From DASYTH01 sp045806965 (lineage in GTDB: Bacteria > Actinomycetota > Actinomycetes > Mycobacteriales > Pseudonocardiaceae): a DNA stretch of 64,000 nt. The DNA is taken from contig JBJMIG010000084.1 of NCBI GenBank assembly GCA_045806965.1, forward strand, positions 62,001 to 126,000. The letters are read 5' to 3'. Below the pieces are notes generated by a model, which did not search any database, was not told where the DNA came from, and saw only the letters and a program-made list of their open reading frames with translations. Within the stretch, counting starts at the first letter, position 1; each line of letters begins with the position of its first letter. Shown one piece after another: positions 53,898-62,056 of the stretch. Position numbers and translations under genes: made by a program.

Positions 53898-54671
53898 ATG
53901 ACACTTTCCATGCGCACCCTGCTGGTGTGGGGTTTGCTCGGCGGCCTGCTCGCGGGACTGCTCGCGCTCGGGTTCGCCGAGGCGTTCGGCGAACCGCCGG
54001 TCGAAGTGGCCATCGCGTTCGAGTACCAGTCGGCGGAGCAGGACGCCCACCAGCACGGCACCGAACCGGCGGCCGAGGCGGAACCGGTGAGCCGGGGCGT
54101 CCAGCGCACCCTCGGCCTGGCCATCGCCACCTGTGCGTTCGGCACCGCGCTCGGCGGATTGTTCGCGCTGGCCTTCGCATTCGCCTACGGGCGGATCGCC
54201 CGGCTCAGCCCCCGGTCCACGGCGCTGTTGCTGGCCGCGGTCGGATTCGGTGTGGCGTTCCTGGTGCCGTATCTGATCTACCCGGCCAACCCGCCCTCGG
54301 TCGGTGACCCGAACACCATCGACACGCGGTCCGGCTGGTACTTCGCCGTGATCGCGATCTCGATCGGGTTCTCGGTGCTGGCCATGTGGGCGCGGCGGCG
54401 GCTGGCCGATCGGATCGAGGGCTGGCTCGCGACGGTCGTCGCGGTGCTCGGCTATCTCGTCGCGATGGCCGGGGCCGGCGCGCTGCTGCCGGACTTCCAC
54501 GAGGTGCCCGCGGAGTTTCCGGCTCAGGCGCTGTGGGAGTTCCGGATCGCCTCGCTCGGTACCCAGGCGGTGCTCTGGGCGACGCTCGGCATCACGTTCG
54601 CGGTGCTGTTCGACCGGGCCGCGCAGCGGGCCATGAACCGGGCGACCGACGCCGCGTCGCCCGCCGGGTGA
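53898..54671 (+). CDS. cbtA: Cobalt transporter subunit CbtA
   Basis: This is a 257-residue membrane protein with about five or six helices. MRTLLVWGLLGGLLAGLLAL begins the protein. A histidine-containing loop follows (EQDAHQHGTEP), then YPANPPSVGDPNTIDTR, a family-typical segment. The ATG at 53898 or 53910 starts it; no clear ribosome site is seen, and coupling to cbtB is likely. The 3' end overlaps the 3' end of the opposite-strand cobB by 148 bp. It forms the Co2+ permease with CbtB. Confidence 0.88.
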   Translation: MTLSMRTLLVWGLLGGLLAGLLALGFAEAFGEPPVEVAIAFEYQSAEQDAHQHGTEPAAEAEPVSRGVQRTLGLAIATCAFGTALGGLFALAFAFAYGRIARLSPRSTALLLAAVGFGVAFLVPYLIYPANPPSVGDPNTIDTRSGWYFAVIAISIGFSVLAMWARRRLADRIEGWLATVVAVLGYLVAMAGAGALLPDFHEVPAEFPAQALWEFRIASLGTQAVLWATLGITFAVLFDRAAQRAMNRATDAASPAG

Positions 54672-55984
54672 GTGTGTAGGTAGGAGGCGTGCACCGAGCC
54701 GGCGAGGAAGCCTTCTGAGCGGGGGTTTCCGGCCTCGTCACGCCAACTCCACGCCGGTGTCCGGCCGTGCGGCGGAGTGACCGCGGTGCGGTGGAACTCG
54801 TGCCCGGTCACCCGGCTGCCGGCCGGGTGCAGGATGGAGTCGGTTGGTGCCACGGCATCCCGGTAGCCGAGGGTGAGCCGTCCGGTCATCTCGGCGTCGG
54901 CCTCGAGCACGCCGCACATCGGCAGGGCGTCCAGCCTCCTGGCGAGGTAGAGCAGCCCGCCGCACTCGGCGTGCACCGGCAGCCCGGCCCGCACCGCGGC
55001 GGCCACGGCCGAGCGCAGCGCGGTGTTGCCGGAGAGCTCGGCGGCGTGCTGCTCGGGAAACCCGCCGGGCAGCACGAGCCCGGCGGTGCCGTCGGGCAAC
55101 TGGTTGTCCCGCAACGGGTCCACCACGGCCACCGTGGCTCCCGCCGCCCGCAGCAGTTCGACGTGCTCGGCATAGCCGAAGGTGAATGCCGCACCCCCGG
55201 CCACCGCGACCACCGGAGAGCCGGTCACCGGCTGAAGTCCCGGTTGCCAGGGCGCGCTGTGCACGCCGGCTTCGGCCAGCCGGACCACCCCGTCGAGGTC
55301 GACCGAGCGGGCCACCAGCGCGGCCATCGCATTCACCGCGCGCACCGCCGCGGTGCCATGCTCGGCCGCCGGAACCAGTCCGAGGTGTCGGGCCGGAACG
55401 TCCACATCGGACAATCGGGGCAACGCGCCGAACACCGGCAGGCCGACTTCGGCGCAGGCGTCCCGCAGAACCAGCTCGTGCCGGGCCGAGCCGACCCGGT
55501 TCAGGACCACCCCGGCGATCCGCACCTCCGGGCGCCAGCTGCGAAACCCGTGCAGCAGCGCGGCAAGGCTGGTGCCGTGCCCGCGCCCGTCCACCACGAG
55601 CAGCACCGGCGCGCCGAGCAGCCCGGCCACGTGCGCGGTCGAACCGAAGTCCACACCGCCCGTCGTGCCCGCCGCGCCGCCGGCCGGATGGCCGATCCGG
55701 CCGTCGAAGAGGCCCATCACGCCCTCGACCACGGCCAGGTCGGCACCGAGCGTGCCGTGCGCGTACAGCGGACCGACCAGGTCCTCGCCGACCAGCACCG
55801 GATCCAGGTTGCGGCCGGGCCGGCCGGCGGCCAGCGTGTGGTAGCCCGGGTCGATGTAGTCCGGCCCGACCTTGAACGGCGCGACCCGCAGCCCGCGGGC
55901 CCGCAACGCCGCGATCAGTCCGGTGGCCACCGTGGTCTTGCCGCTGCCCGAGCACGGCGCGGCGATCACCACCGCGCCGGTCAC
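54524..55984 (-). CDS. cobB: Cobyrinate a,c-diamide synthase
   Basis: This is a 486-residue protein. It amidates the a and c side chains of (hydrogeno)cobyrinate with glutamine and ATP. The N-terminal ATPase domain has the P-loop APCSGSGKTT and PFKVGPDYIDPGYH. The C-terminal triad-type glutaminase domain has VLPGGFPEQHAAELSGN and the nucleophile AECGGLLYL. The GTG start overlaps the cobO stop (GTGA); a GTG one codon earlier is an alternative. The normal C-terminus (VHASYLHTHPAG..ARFMARCAA) is followed by about 30 extra residues read from the strand opposite cbtA. It is the last gene of the riboswitch-controlled chelatase-cobO-cobB operon. Confidence 0.92.
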   Translation of the reverse strand: MTGAVVIAAPCSGSGKTTVATGLIAALRARGLRVAPFKVGPDYIDPGYHTLAAGRPGRNLDPVLVGEDLVGPLYAHGTLGADLAVVEGVMGLFDGRIGHPAGGAAGTTGGVDFGSTAHVAGLLGAPVLLVVDGRGHGTSLAALLHGFRSWRPEVRIAGVVLNRVGSARHELVLRDACAEVGLPVFGALPRLSDVDVPARHLGLVPAAEHGTAAVRAVNAMAALVARSVDLDGVVRLAEAGVHSAPWQPGLQPVTGSPVVAVAGGAAFTFGYAEHVELLRAAGATVAVVDPLRDNQLPDGTAGLVLPGGFPEQHAAELSGNTALRSAVAAAVRAGLPVHAECGGLLYLARRLDALPMCGVLEADAEMTGRLTLGYRDAVAPTDSILHPAGSRVTGHEFHRTAVTPPHGRTPAWSWRDEAGNPRSEGFLAGSVHASYLHTHPAGDAASVARFMARCAARSNSTANVMPSVAQSTAWVPSEAIRNSHSA

Positions 55985-56595
55985 CACTCGATTCCTCTCT
56001 GCCCCTTCGCTCCGGCGTCCATCGGATGCTTGATCTTGGTCATCTCGGTGACCAGGTCGGCGGCCGCGATGAGCTCCTCGGCCGCGTCCCGGCCGGTGAT
56101 CACCACGTGCTGGTGGCCCGGCCGGTTGGCCAGCGTGTCCAGCACCTCGGCCAGATCCACCCAGCCCCAGGCGATCGGGTAGGTGAACTCGTCGAGCACA
56201 TAGAGTGTGTGCCGCTCGTCGGCAAGCCTCCTGGCGATCTCCCGCCAGCCCTCCCTGGCCGCCTCGGCGTGGTCGGTCTCGGTGCCCTGCCGGCGCGACC
56301 AGGACCAGCCCGCACCCATCTTGTGCCACTCCACCGGCCCGCCCTGGCCGGTCCGATCGTGTACCTCGCCGAGTGCCCGCAGCGCGGTCTCCTCGCCCAC
56401 CTTCCACTTGGCGGACTTGACGAACTGGAACACCCCGATCGACCAGCCCTGGCTCCAGCCGCGCAGGGCCAGCCCGAACGCGGCCGTCGACTTGCCCTTC
56501 ATCACTCCCGTGTGGACGATCAACAGCGGTCGATTGCGCCGCTCCCTGGTGGTGAGCCCGTCGCTCGGCACCGCCGTGGGCTGCCCGCGCGGCAT
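55981..56595 (-). CDS. cobO: Cob(I)yrinic acid a,c-diamide adenosyltransferase
   Basis: This is a 204-residue protein of the CobO/CobA/BtuR family. It transfers the adenosyl group from ATP to cobalt. The P-loop is GVMKGKSTAAFG (about residues 31-42), and the downstream segments VLDEFTYPIAWGWVD and VVITGRDAAEELI are conserved. The N-terminal 20 residues are polar. The ATG sits one base after the chelatase stop, and the stop overlaps the cobB start, so all three genes are translationally linked. Confidence 0.94.
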   Translation of the reverse strand: MPRGQPTAVPSDGLTTRERRNRPLLIVHTGVMKGKSTAAFGLALRGWSQGWSIGVFQFVKSAKWKVGEETALRALGEVHDRTGQGGPVEWHKMGAGWSWSRRQGTETDHAEAAREGWREIARRLADERHTLYVLDEFTYPIAWGWVDLAEVLDTLANRPGHQHVVITGRDAAEELIAAADLVTEMTKIKHPMDAGAKGQRGIEW

Positions 56596-56596
56596 G

Positions 56597-58585
56597 TCAG
56601 GCCACCCGCCGCACTGCGCGCACGACCCCGCTGACCCGTTGCGCGGACAGCTCGTCCAGCCGCACACAGGCACCCCCGATGGCCGCCGCGATGACGGCCG
56701 GCAGGCCAAGCCGAACCGGGCCGGCCTCGCAGTCGACCACCACCGCGGCGACCCCGTCCGCCGCGAGCAGTCGCCCCGCCCGAAGCGCGTCCGCCACCGG
56801 GTCCGACCGCACCCCGACGGTCGCCCGGCCGTCGGTGACCAGCACCAGCAACGCGCGCCGGCGCGGATCGCGCAGCCGCTCCAGCTCAAGCGTTCGGCGG
56901 GCCAGCAACAACCCGGCGGCCAGCGGGGTGGCTCCGCCGGTGGCCAGCCGGCGCAGCCGAACCACCGCGGCGTCCACCCCGGAGGTCGGCGGCAGCACCA
57001 GTTCCGCGGTCGCGGCCCGGAACGTCAGCACCCCGACCTTGTCCCGGCGCTGGTAGGCGTCCAGCAGCAGGGAGAGCACCGCGCCGGTGACCGCGGCCAT
57101 CCGCCGTCGCGCGGCCATCGAGCCGGAGGCGTCCACCGCGAACAGCACCAGGTTGCTCTCCCGGCCCTCACGCACGGCCCGGCGCAGGTCCGGCGGCCGG
57201 ATGAGGAGGCCGGTGCCGGTGCGGCCGCGGGCGAGTTGGTGCGGGGCGGCGGCGGCGAGCGTGCCCGCCAGGTGTACACCGGAGCCCTCGGCCGGCGAGC
57301 CGCGCAGCGTGCGGCCGAACGAGGAGCGCGCCTTGGAGCGGCGCCCCGGCCCGCCCGCGCCAAGGCCGTTCAGCTCAAGGTGCCGGGCCTGAAACGTCGG
57401 GTTCGGCGCGGTCACCTGGGTGTGCGTGCCGCCGTTGCCGTCCCCGGCGGCCGGATCCGGTGCACCGCCGCCCGGGCCCGGGCCGTCCGGCTCGTCCTGC
57501 GGCGGCTCGGGCTCCGCCGACGGGGGTCGCGCCGTCGGCTCCGGCTCGGCGTGTCCGGCCGCGTCCCGCAGCGCCTGCTCGAGCTGCTCGCCGTCGATTC
57601 CCGGCTGGTCGAACGGATCCCGGCGCCGGCGATGCGGCAGCGCGAGCCGGGCGGCCACGGCGACGTCGAGCTCGGTGACGGCCGGCGCGCCGCGCCAGGC
57701 CGCGTGCGCCACGGCAGCGCGGGCCAGCACCAGGTCCGCGCGCATCCCGTCCACGTCGAAGGCGGCGCACAGCGCGGCGATTCGGCGCAGCTCGGCGTCG
57801 GGAAGCGCGACCCCGGGCAGTGCGGCCCGCGCGGCCACGATCCGCCCGGCCAGCTCGGTGTCCGCGGCGGACCAGCCGGCGGCGAAGGCACTCGGATCGG
57901 CCTCGTACTTCAGCCGGCGGCGGATCACCTCGGCGCGACTGGGCACGTCCCGGGCCGAGCGCACCTCGACGGTGAGCCCGAACCGGTCGAGCAGCTGCGG
58001 CCGCAGCTCGCCCTCCTCCGGGTTCATGGTGCCGACCAGCAGGAACGAGGCGGCGTGCGACACCGACACACCCTCCCGCTCCACATAGGCGCGGCCCATC
58101 GCGGCGGCGTCGAGCAGCAGGTCGACCAGGTGATCGTGCAGCAGGTTGACCTCGTCCACGTAGAGCACGCCGCGGTGCGCCGCGCACAGCAGCCCGGGCT
58201 GGTAGCGCTGCACCCCCTCGGTCAGCGCCCGCTCCAGGTCCAGCGCGCCGACCAGCCGGTCCTCGGTCGCGCCAACCGGTAGCTCGACCAGCCGAGCGGG
58301 CCGGCTGGTGGCCGCCGGCCCACCCGGCCCGTCCGCCGGATCGTGTGGCCCGTCCGGGCACTGCGGGTCGGGACTCGCCGGTGCGCAGCTGAACCGGCAG
58401 CCCGGGACCACGTCGACGGCCGGCAGCAGGGCGGCGAGGCCGCGCACCACCGTGGACTTCGCGGTGCCCTTCTCGCCGCGCACCAGCACGCCGCCGATCG
58501 CCGGATGAACGGCGTTGAGCAGCAGGGCGAGGCGTAGGTCCTCGTGGCCGACGACGGCCGAGAACGGGTAGCGCGCGGTGGTCAT
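56597..58585 (-). CDS. Fused Mg/Co-chelatase ATPase (ChlI/BchI + ChlD/BchD-type VWA)
   Basis: This is a 662-residue protein. The N-terminal AAA+ part (about 1-330) has the P-loop GEKGTAKST and YVDEVNLLHDHLVDLLLDAA. A Pro/Glu-rich acidic hinge follows (about 340-420). The C-terminal VWA domain (about 465-662) has FAVDASGSMAARRRM, the MIDAS motif. In many actinobacteria such a fused I-D subunit serves with CobN as the cobaltochelatase motor instead of CobS-CobT. The ATG at 58585 is used because the upstream open frame is a riboswitch. It is the first gene of the operon with cobO and cobB. Confidence 0.9.
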   Translation of the reverse strand: MTTARYPFSAVVGHEDLRLALLLNAVHPAIGGVLVRGEKGTAKSTVVRGLAALLPAVDVVPGCRFSCAPASPDPQCPDGPHDPADGPGGPAATSRPARLVELPVGATEDRLVGALDLERALTEGVQRYQPGLLCAAHRGVLYVDEVNLLHDHLVDLLLDAAAMGRAYVEREGVSVSHAASFLLVGTMNPEEGELRPQLLDRFGLTVEVRSARDVPSRAEVIRRRLKYEADPSAFAAGWSAADTELAGRIVAARAALPGVALPDAELRRIAALCAAFDVDGMRADLVLARAAVAHAAWRGAPAVTELDVAVAARLALPHRRRRDPFDQPGIDGEQLEQALRDAAGHAEPEPTARPPSAEPEPPQDEPDGPGPGGGAPDPAAGDGNGGTHTQVTAPNPTFQARHLELNGLGAGGPGRRSKARSSFGRTLRGSPAEGSGVHLAGTLAAAAPHQLARGRTGTGLLIRPPDLRRAVREGRESNLVLFAVDASGSMAARRRMAAVTGAVLSLLLDAYQRRDKVGVLTFRAATAELVLPPTSGVDAAVVRLRRLATGGATPLAAGLLLARRTLELERLRDPRRRALLVLVTDGRATVGVRSDPVADALRAGRLLAADGVAAVVVDCEAGPVRLGLPAVIAAAIGGACVRLDELSAQRVSGVVRAVRRVA

Positions 58586-58621
58586 CCGCTCGTCCTTCCC
58601 CGGGTCCGCGCCCGAGTCGAG

Positions 58622-58745
58622 GCGTAGCTGGGGCCGAGTGTCTGACTTCCGGATCGCTCCGGTCACAGTGGCGGGACCGCACCAGAATCGCGCTGGTTTC
58701 CTCGGGCTCCCTGGCTTTACGTCGTCTCGCATCGTGTCAGAGGAT
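58622..58745 (-). ncRNA. Cobalamin riboswitch controlling the chelatase-cobO-cobB operon
   Basis: On the minus strand the B12-box core reads gaaaccagcgcgattctggt then gcggtcccgccactgtga (about 58702-58663), followed by ccgg-loop-ccgg and agtcagac (about 58648-58641). The outer limits are approximate. It lies 37 nt before the chelatase start. The sequence is less canonical in the first helix than the copy at 53503, but the cggtcccgccactgtga core is exact. The region would otherwise read as an N-terminal extension of the chelatase. Confidence 0.88.
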
Positions 58746-58752
58746 CCCGGCG

Positions 58753-60003
58753 GTGTCGATTACCGTGCTGCCCATGGTCAAGGCCGGAGGCTCGGGTGCG
58801 GGTCCGCGCATCGTCGTGGTGGGAATCGGCGCGGACGGTCTCGCCGGCCTGTCGGGGCAGGCCCGTCAGGCCGTGGCCGAGGCGGAGGTGCTGATCGGCA
58901 GCGCCCGGCAGCTCGCGCTGGTCGAGTCCGGTGCGACACAGGTCACCTGGCCCTCGCCGATGCTGCCGGCCATCCCCGGCCTGCTCGGCGAGCACGCCGG
59001 ACGCCGGATCTGCGTGCTGGCCAGCGGGGATCCGATGTTCTTCGGGGTCGGCTCGACCCTGGCGCGGCTGCTCGGACCTGGTGCGTTGCGAGTGATCCCG
59101 CAGGTCTCCTCGGTGTCGCTGGCCTGCGCCCGGCTGGGGTGGCCGGCCGAGGAGGTCGAGGTGGTGAGCCTGGTCGGCCGCCAGCTCGGCGCGCTTCGAT
59201 TAGCCCTGCGCGACGGTCGGCGGCTGATCGTGCTGAGCCAGCATGGACACACCCCGGCCCAGGTCGCGGAGTTGTTGCGGCAGCAGGGGTTCGGCCCAAG
59301 CGCGATGACCGTGTTCGAGGAGCTCGGCGGTCCGGGCGAGCAGCGCAGGGACGGCACCGCGGCCTCCTGGCGGCCACGGCCGTCCGGCCCGCTGAACCTG
59401 GTCGCGGTGCGCTGCCGGGCCTCGGGCGGGGCGGTGCTGCTCGGTCGGGGGCCGGGACTGCCGGACCAGGTCTACGAGCACGACGGACAGCTCACCAAGC
59501 GGGAGGTGCGCGCGATCACCCTGGCCACGCTCGCCCCGCTGCCCGGCGAGCTGCTCTGGGACGTCGGCGCGGGGTCGGGCAGCATCGGGATCGAATGGAT
59601 GCGTTCGGATCCCGGCTGCCGGGCGATCGCGGTCGAGCCGGTGGCCGAGCGGGCCGAGCGGATCGTGCGCAACGCCGAGTCGCTTGGTGTGCCTGGACTT
59701 GAGTTGGTGGTGGGCAAGGCGCCCGAGGCCCTGGCCGGACTGCCGGCGCCAGCCGCGATCTTCATCGGGGGCGGGGTGACCGGCGACGGCGTGCTCGAGG
59801 CATGTTGGGCGGCCCTGCCGCCCGGCGGCCGGCTGGTGGCCAACGCGGTGACGCTCGACTCCGAGGCGCTGCTCGCCGACTGGCACGAAAGGCTCGGTGG
59901 CACGCTGACCAGGATCGAGATCAGCCGGGCCCGGCCGCTCGGCGCCTTCACCGGCTGGCGGCCGATGATGCCGGTGACGCAATGGTCGGTACGGCACGAA
60001 TGA
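58753..60003 (+). CDS. cobL: Precorrin-6Y C5,15-methyltransferase (decarboxylating)
   Basis: This is a 416-residue fusion of a CbiE-like and a CbiT-like domain. The CbiE part (about 1-210) begins IVVVGIGADGLAGL and has LASGDPMFFGVGSTL. The CbiT part (about 225-416) has the SAM motif LLWDVGAGSGSIGIEW. It methylates C5 and C15 and decarboxylates the acetate side chain. The GTG at 58753 has AGAGG upstream; an ATG at 58774 has none. Codon 150 is TTA. It is divergent from the chelatase operon, and its stop overlaps the cobK start (ATGA). Confidence 0.93.
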   Translation: MSITVLPMVKAGGSGAGPRIVVVGIGADGLAGLSGQARQAVAEAEVLIGSARQLALVESGATQVTWPSPMLPAIPGLLGEHAGRRICVLASGDPMFFGVGSTLARLLGPGALRVIPQVSSVSLACARLGWPAEEVEVVSLVGRQLGALRLALRDGRRLIVLSQHGHTPAQVAELLRQQGFGPSAMTVFEELGGPGEQRRDGTAASWRPRPSGPLNLVAVRCRASGGAVLLGRGPGLPDQVYEHDGQLTKREVRAITLATLAPLPGELLWDVGAGSGSIGIEWMRSDPGCRAIAVEPVAERAERIVRNAESLGVPGLELVVGKAPEALAGLPAPAAIFIGGGVTGDGVLEACWAALPPGGRLVANAVTLDSEALLADWHERLGGTLTRIEISRARPLGAFTGWRPMMPVTQWSVRHE

Positions 60004-60755
60004 CGCACCCCGCCGTGCCCTGCGTGCTGATCCTCGGCGGCACCGGCGAGGCCCGCCGTTTGGCCGCCGCGCTGGGCGCTCGCCCGGACCTGCGGGTGGT
60101 GTCCACGCTGGCCGGGCGGGTGCGTGCGCCGCGGCTGCCGGCGGGTGAGGTGCGGGTCGGCGGCTTCGGCGGCCCGGCCGGCCTGGCCGGGTGGCTGCGC
60201 GCGGAACGGGTCAGCGCGATCGTCGACGCCACCCACCCGTTCGCCGAGCGGATCACCGCCTCGGCCGCCGAAGCCGCCGAAGCCACGGGCATTCCGATCC
60301 TGCGACTGCGCCGCCCCGGGTGGGTGGCCCGGCCCGGTGACGACTGGCGCTGGGTGGACTCGCTGGCGGCCGCCGCGGCGCTGCTGCCGGACACCGGCCG
60401 GCGCGCCTTCCTCACCACCGGTCGTCAGGGTCTGGCCGCGTTCGCCGGGCTGGACGCCGTCTGGTTCCTGATCCGGTGCGTCGATGAACCCGGGCCGCCG
60501 CTGCCGAAGCGTCGGCTGCTGCTGCTCGGTCGCGGTCCGTACACAGTGGACGGTGAGCTGGGCCTGTTGCGCGCGCACCGGATCGACCTGCTGGTGAGCA
60601 AGGACAGCGGCGGCGAGCAGACCGTGGCGAAGCTCGGCGCGGCCCGGGAGCTCGGCCTGCCGGTGATCATGGTGCGCCGGCCGCCGGAGCCGGACCTGCC
60701 GGCCGTGCCGACCGCAGGTGCGGTGCTGCGCTGGCTGGACACCGTCGTGCGGTGA
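60000..60755 (+). CDS. cobK: Precorrin-6A reductase
   Basis: This is a 251-residue protein. It reduces precorrin-6A to dihydroprecorrin-6 with NADPH. Family segments are LILGGTGEARRLA, VDATHPFAERITASA, FLTTGRQGL and LLVSKDSGGEQTVAKLGAA. The ATG overlaps the cobL stop. The stop codon is immediately adjacent to the stop of the convergent cobG gene, with no base between them. Confidence 0.94.
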   Translation: MTHPAVPCVLILGGTGEARRLAAALGARPDLRVVSTLAGRVRAPRLPAGEVRVGGFGGPAGLAGWLRAERVSAIVDATHPFAERITASAAEAAEATGIPILRLRRPGWVARPGDDWRWVDSLAAAAALLPDTGRRAFLTTGRQGLAAFAGLDAVWFLIRCVDEPGPPLPKRRLLLLGRGPYTVDGELGLLRAHRIDLLVSKDSGGEQTVAKLGAARELGLPVIMVRRPPEPDLPAVPTAGAVLRWLDTVVR

Positions 60756-61961
60756 TCACCGCACCGTCCGGCCGCGGGCCGCGAGGCCGACGGCGATCGC
60801 GGCGGGCACGGGCCGGTCCTGCGCGCCGACCAGGTAGCCGCCTTCGGTGGCCACCACGTCGAGCACCCGGCCGCGCGGCCGGCCGCACCGCCTGCCGCAG
60901 CCGGACCAGTGCACCGGCATGGGCGAGCCGGACGGATGTTCGAGCATGGCGGCGGCATCCGCCCGCACGTCGGCGAGTGCCTTGGCACAGCCCGGTTTCC
61001 CGGTGCACGCCGAGACACCGACACCGGGCTGGGCCGGGTCGAGCAGGAACCCGGCCGCGCGCAGGCCGGTGAGCGCCGCGTCGAGCGCGGAGACCGGCAG
61101 ATCGGTCAGGATCGCGCCACGCCATGGCGTGATCACCAGGTCGGTGCCGGCCCTGGCGAGCGCGGCGCCCCGGTCCCGGTCCAACCAGCCGAGCGGCACC
61201 GCCACGCCGATCGAGACCAGCCCGTCGGTCTGGTCGAGCACGCCGAGCGGACCGTGTCTGGTCGGCGGTTGGGTGCCGATCGCCGGGCCGGTCTTGACCG
61301 CCACCCCGAGGTGCTCGGCGATGCGGGCCGGGCCGAAGTCCAGTTCGGCGATGCGCCAGTGGTCCTCGCGCAACTCGAGGAACGCCTCGGCGCAGTCCAG
61401 CATCAGGGCGGCCAGGTCGGCCCGGCCCGCGCGCAGCCCGACGTCGGCGTCGCCGAGCAGCACCGCCGCGGTGTCCGGCGTGACGAACAGCGCCGCGACG
61501 TCGGCGTCCAGCCAGGCCACGTCGCCGCGGCCGTCGTCAACCGTGAACAGGAATCGGCCGGGTAGCCGGGCGAGCGCCGGCCGGGCACACAGCGCCTCGT
61601 CCAGTGCCTCGACCAGGTCCCGCACCTCCGCGACCCCGGCGCCGTCCCGGCCGGCGAGCGGCGAGGCGATGATGTTGCGCACCCGCTCGTGCGTGGCCGA
61701 CGGCAGCAGGCCGGCCCCGGCCAGTCGGCCGGCCAGCGCGGACTCCGTGCCCGGCGCCAGCCCTCGCACCTGGAGGTTCGCCCGCGAGGTGAGCTCGACC
61801 GTCCCGTCGCCGAGCCGGGCGGCCGCGTCCAGTACGGCGCGCAGTTGGCTCGCGGTCAGCCGCCCGCCGGGCAGCCGGATCCGGGCCACGCCGCCGTCCG
61901 CGGCCAGGTGCACCTGTAACGCGCCGGGGCAGAGATCCTTCGCACGGTCACGAGTCGGCAC
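60756..61961 (-). CDS. cobG: Precorrin-3B synthase (CobG)
   Basis: This is a 401-residue protein of the nitrite/sulfite reductase ferredoxin-like hemoprotein family. The N-terminal part has VELTSRANLQVRGL. The [4Fe-4S] cluster cysteines are in ACTGKPGCAK and SGCGRRCGRP near the C-terminus. CobG uses oxygen to hydroxylate C20 of precorrin-3A, marking the aerobic cobalamin pathway. The GTG start has only a weak ribosome site. It is convergent with cobK and divergent from cobN (95-bp gap). Confidence 0.92.
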   Translation of the reverse strand: MPTRDRAKDLCPGALQVHLAADGGVARIRLPGGRLTASQLRAVLDAAARLGDGTVELTSRANLQVRGLAPGTESALAGRLAGAGLLPSATHERVRNIIASPLAGRDGAGVAEVRDLVEALDEALCARPALARLPGRFLFTVDDGRGDVAWLDADVAALFVTPDTAAVLLGDADVGLRAGRADLAALMLDCAEAFLELREDHWRIAELDFGPARIAEHLGVAVKTGPAIGTQPPTRHGPLGVLDQTDGLVSIGVAVPLGWLDRDRGAALARAGTDLVITPWRGAILTDLPVSALDAALTGLRAAGFLLDPAQPGVGVSACTGKPGCAKALADVRADAAAMLEHPSGSPMPVHWSGCGRRCGRPRGRVLDVVATEGGYLVGAQDRPVPAAIAVGLAARGRTVR

Positions 61962-62056
61962 TACCCGAATATAGGGTCGCGGGTCCTGGTCGTGGACCCG
62001 ATTCGACCGGTCGGTGTGCCGAGTCGCGGGCCGGCCGGTCGATAGAGTCGGATCTC

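Noticed and set aside
58586..58732. 49-residue N-terminal extension of the chelatase
   Set aside because: The stretch is the translated image of a cobalamin riboswitch; the AAA+ domain begins just after the ATG at 58585.
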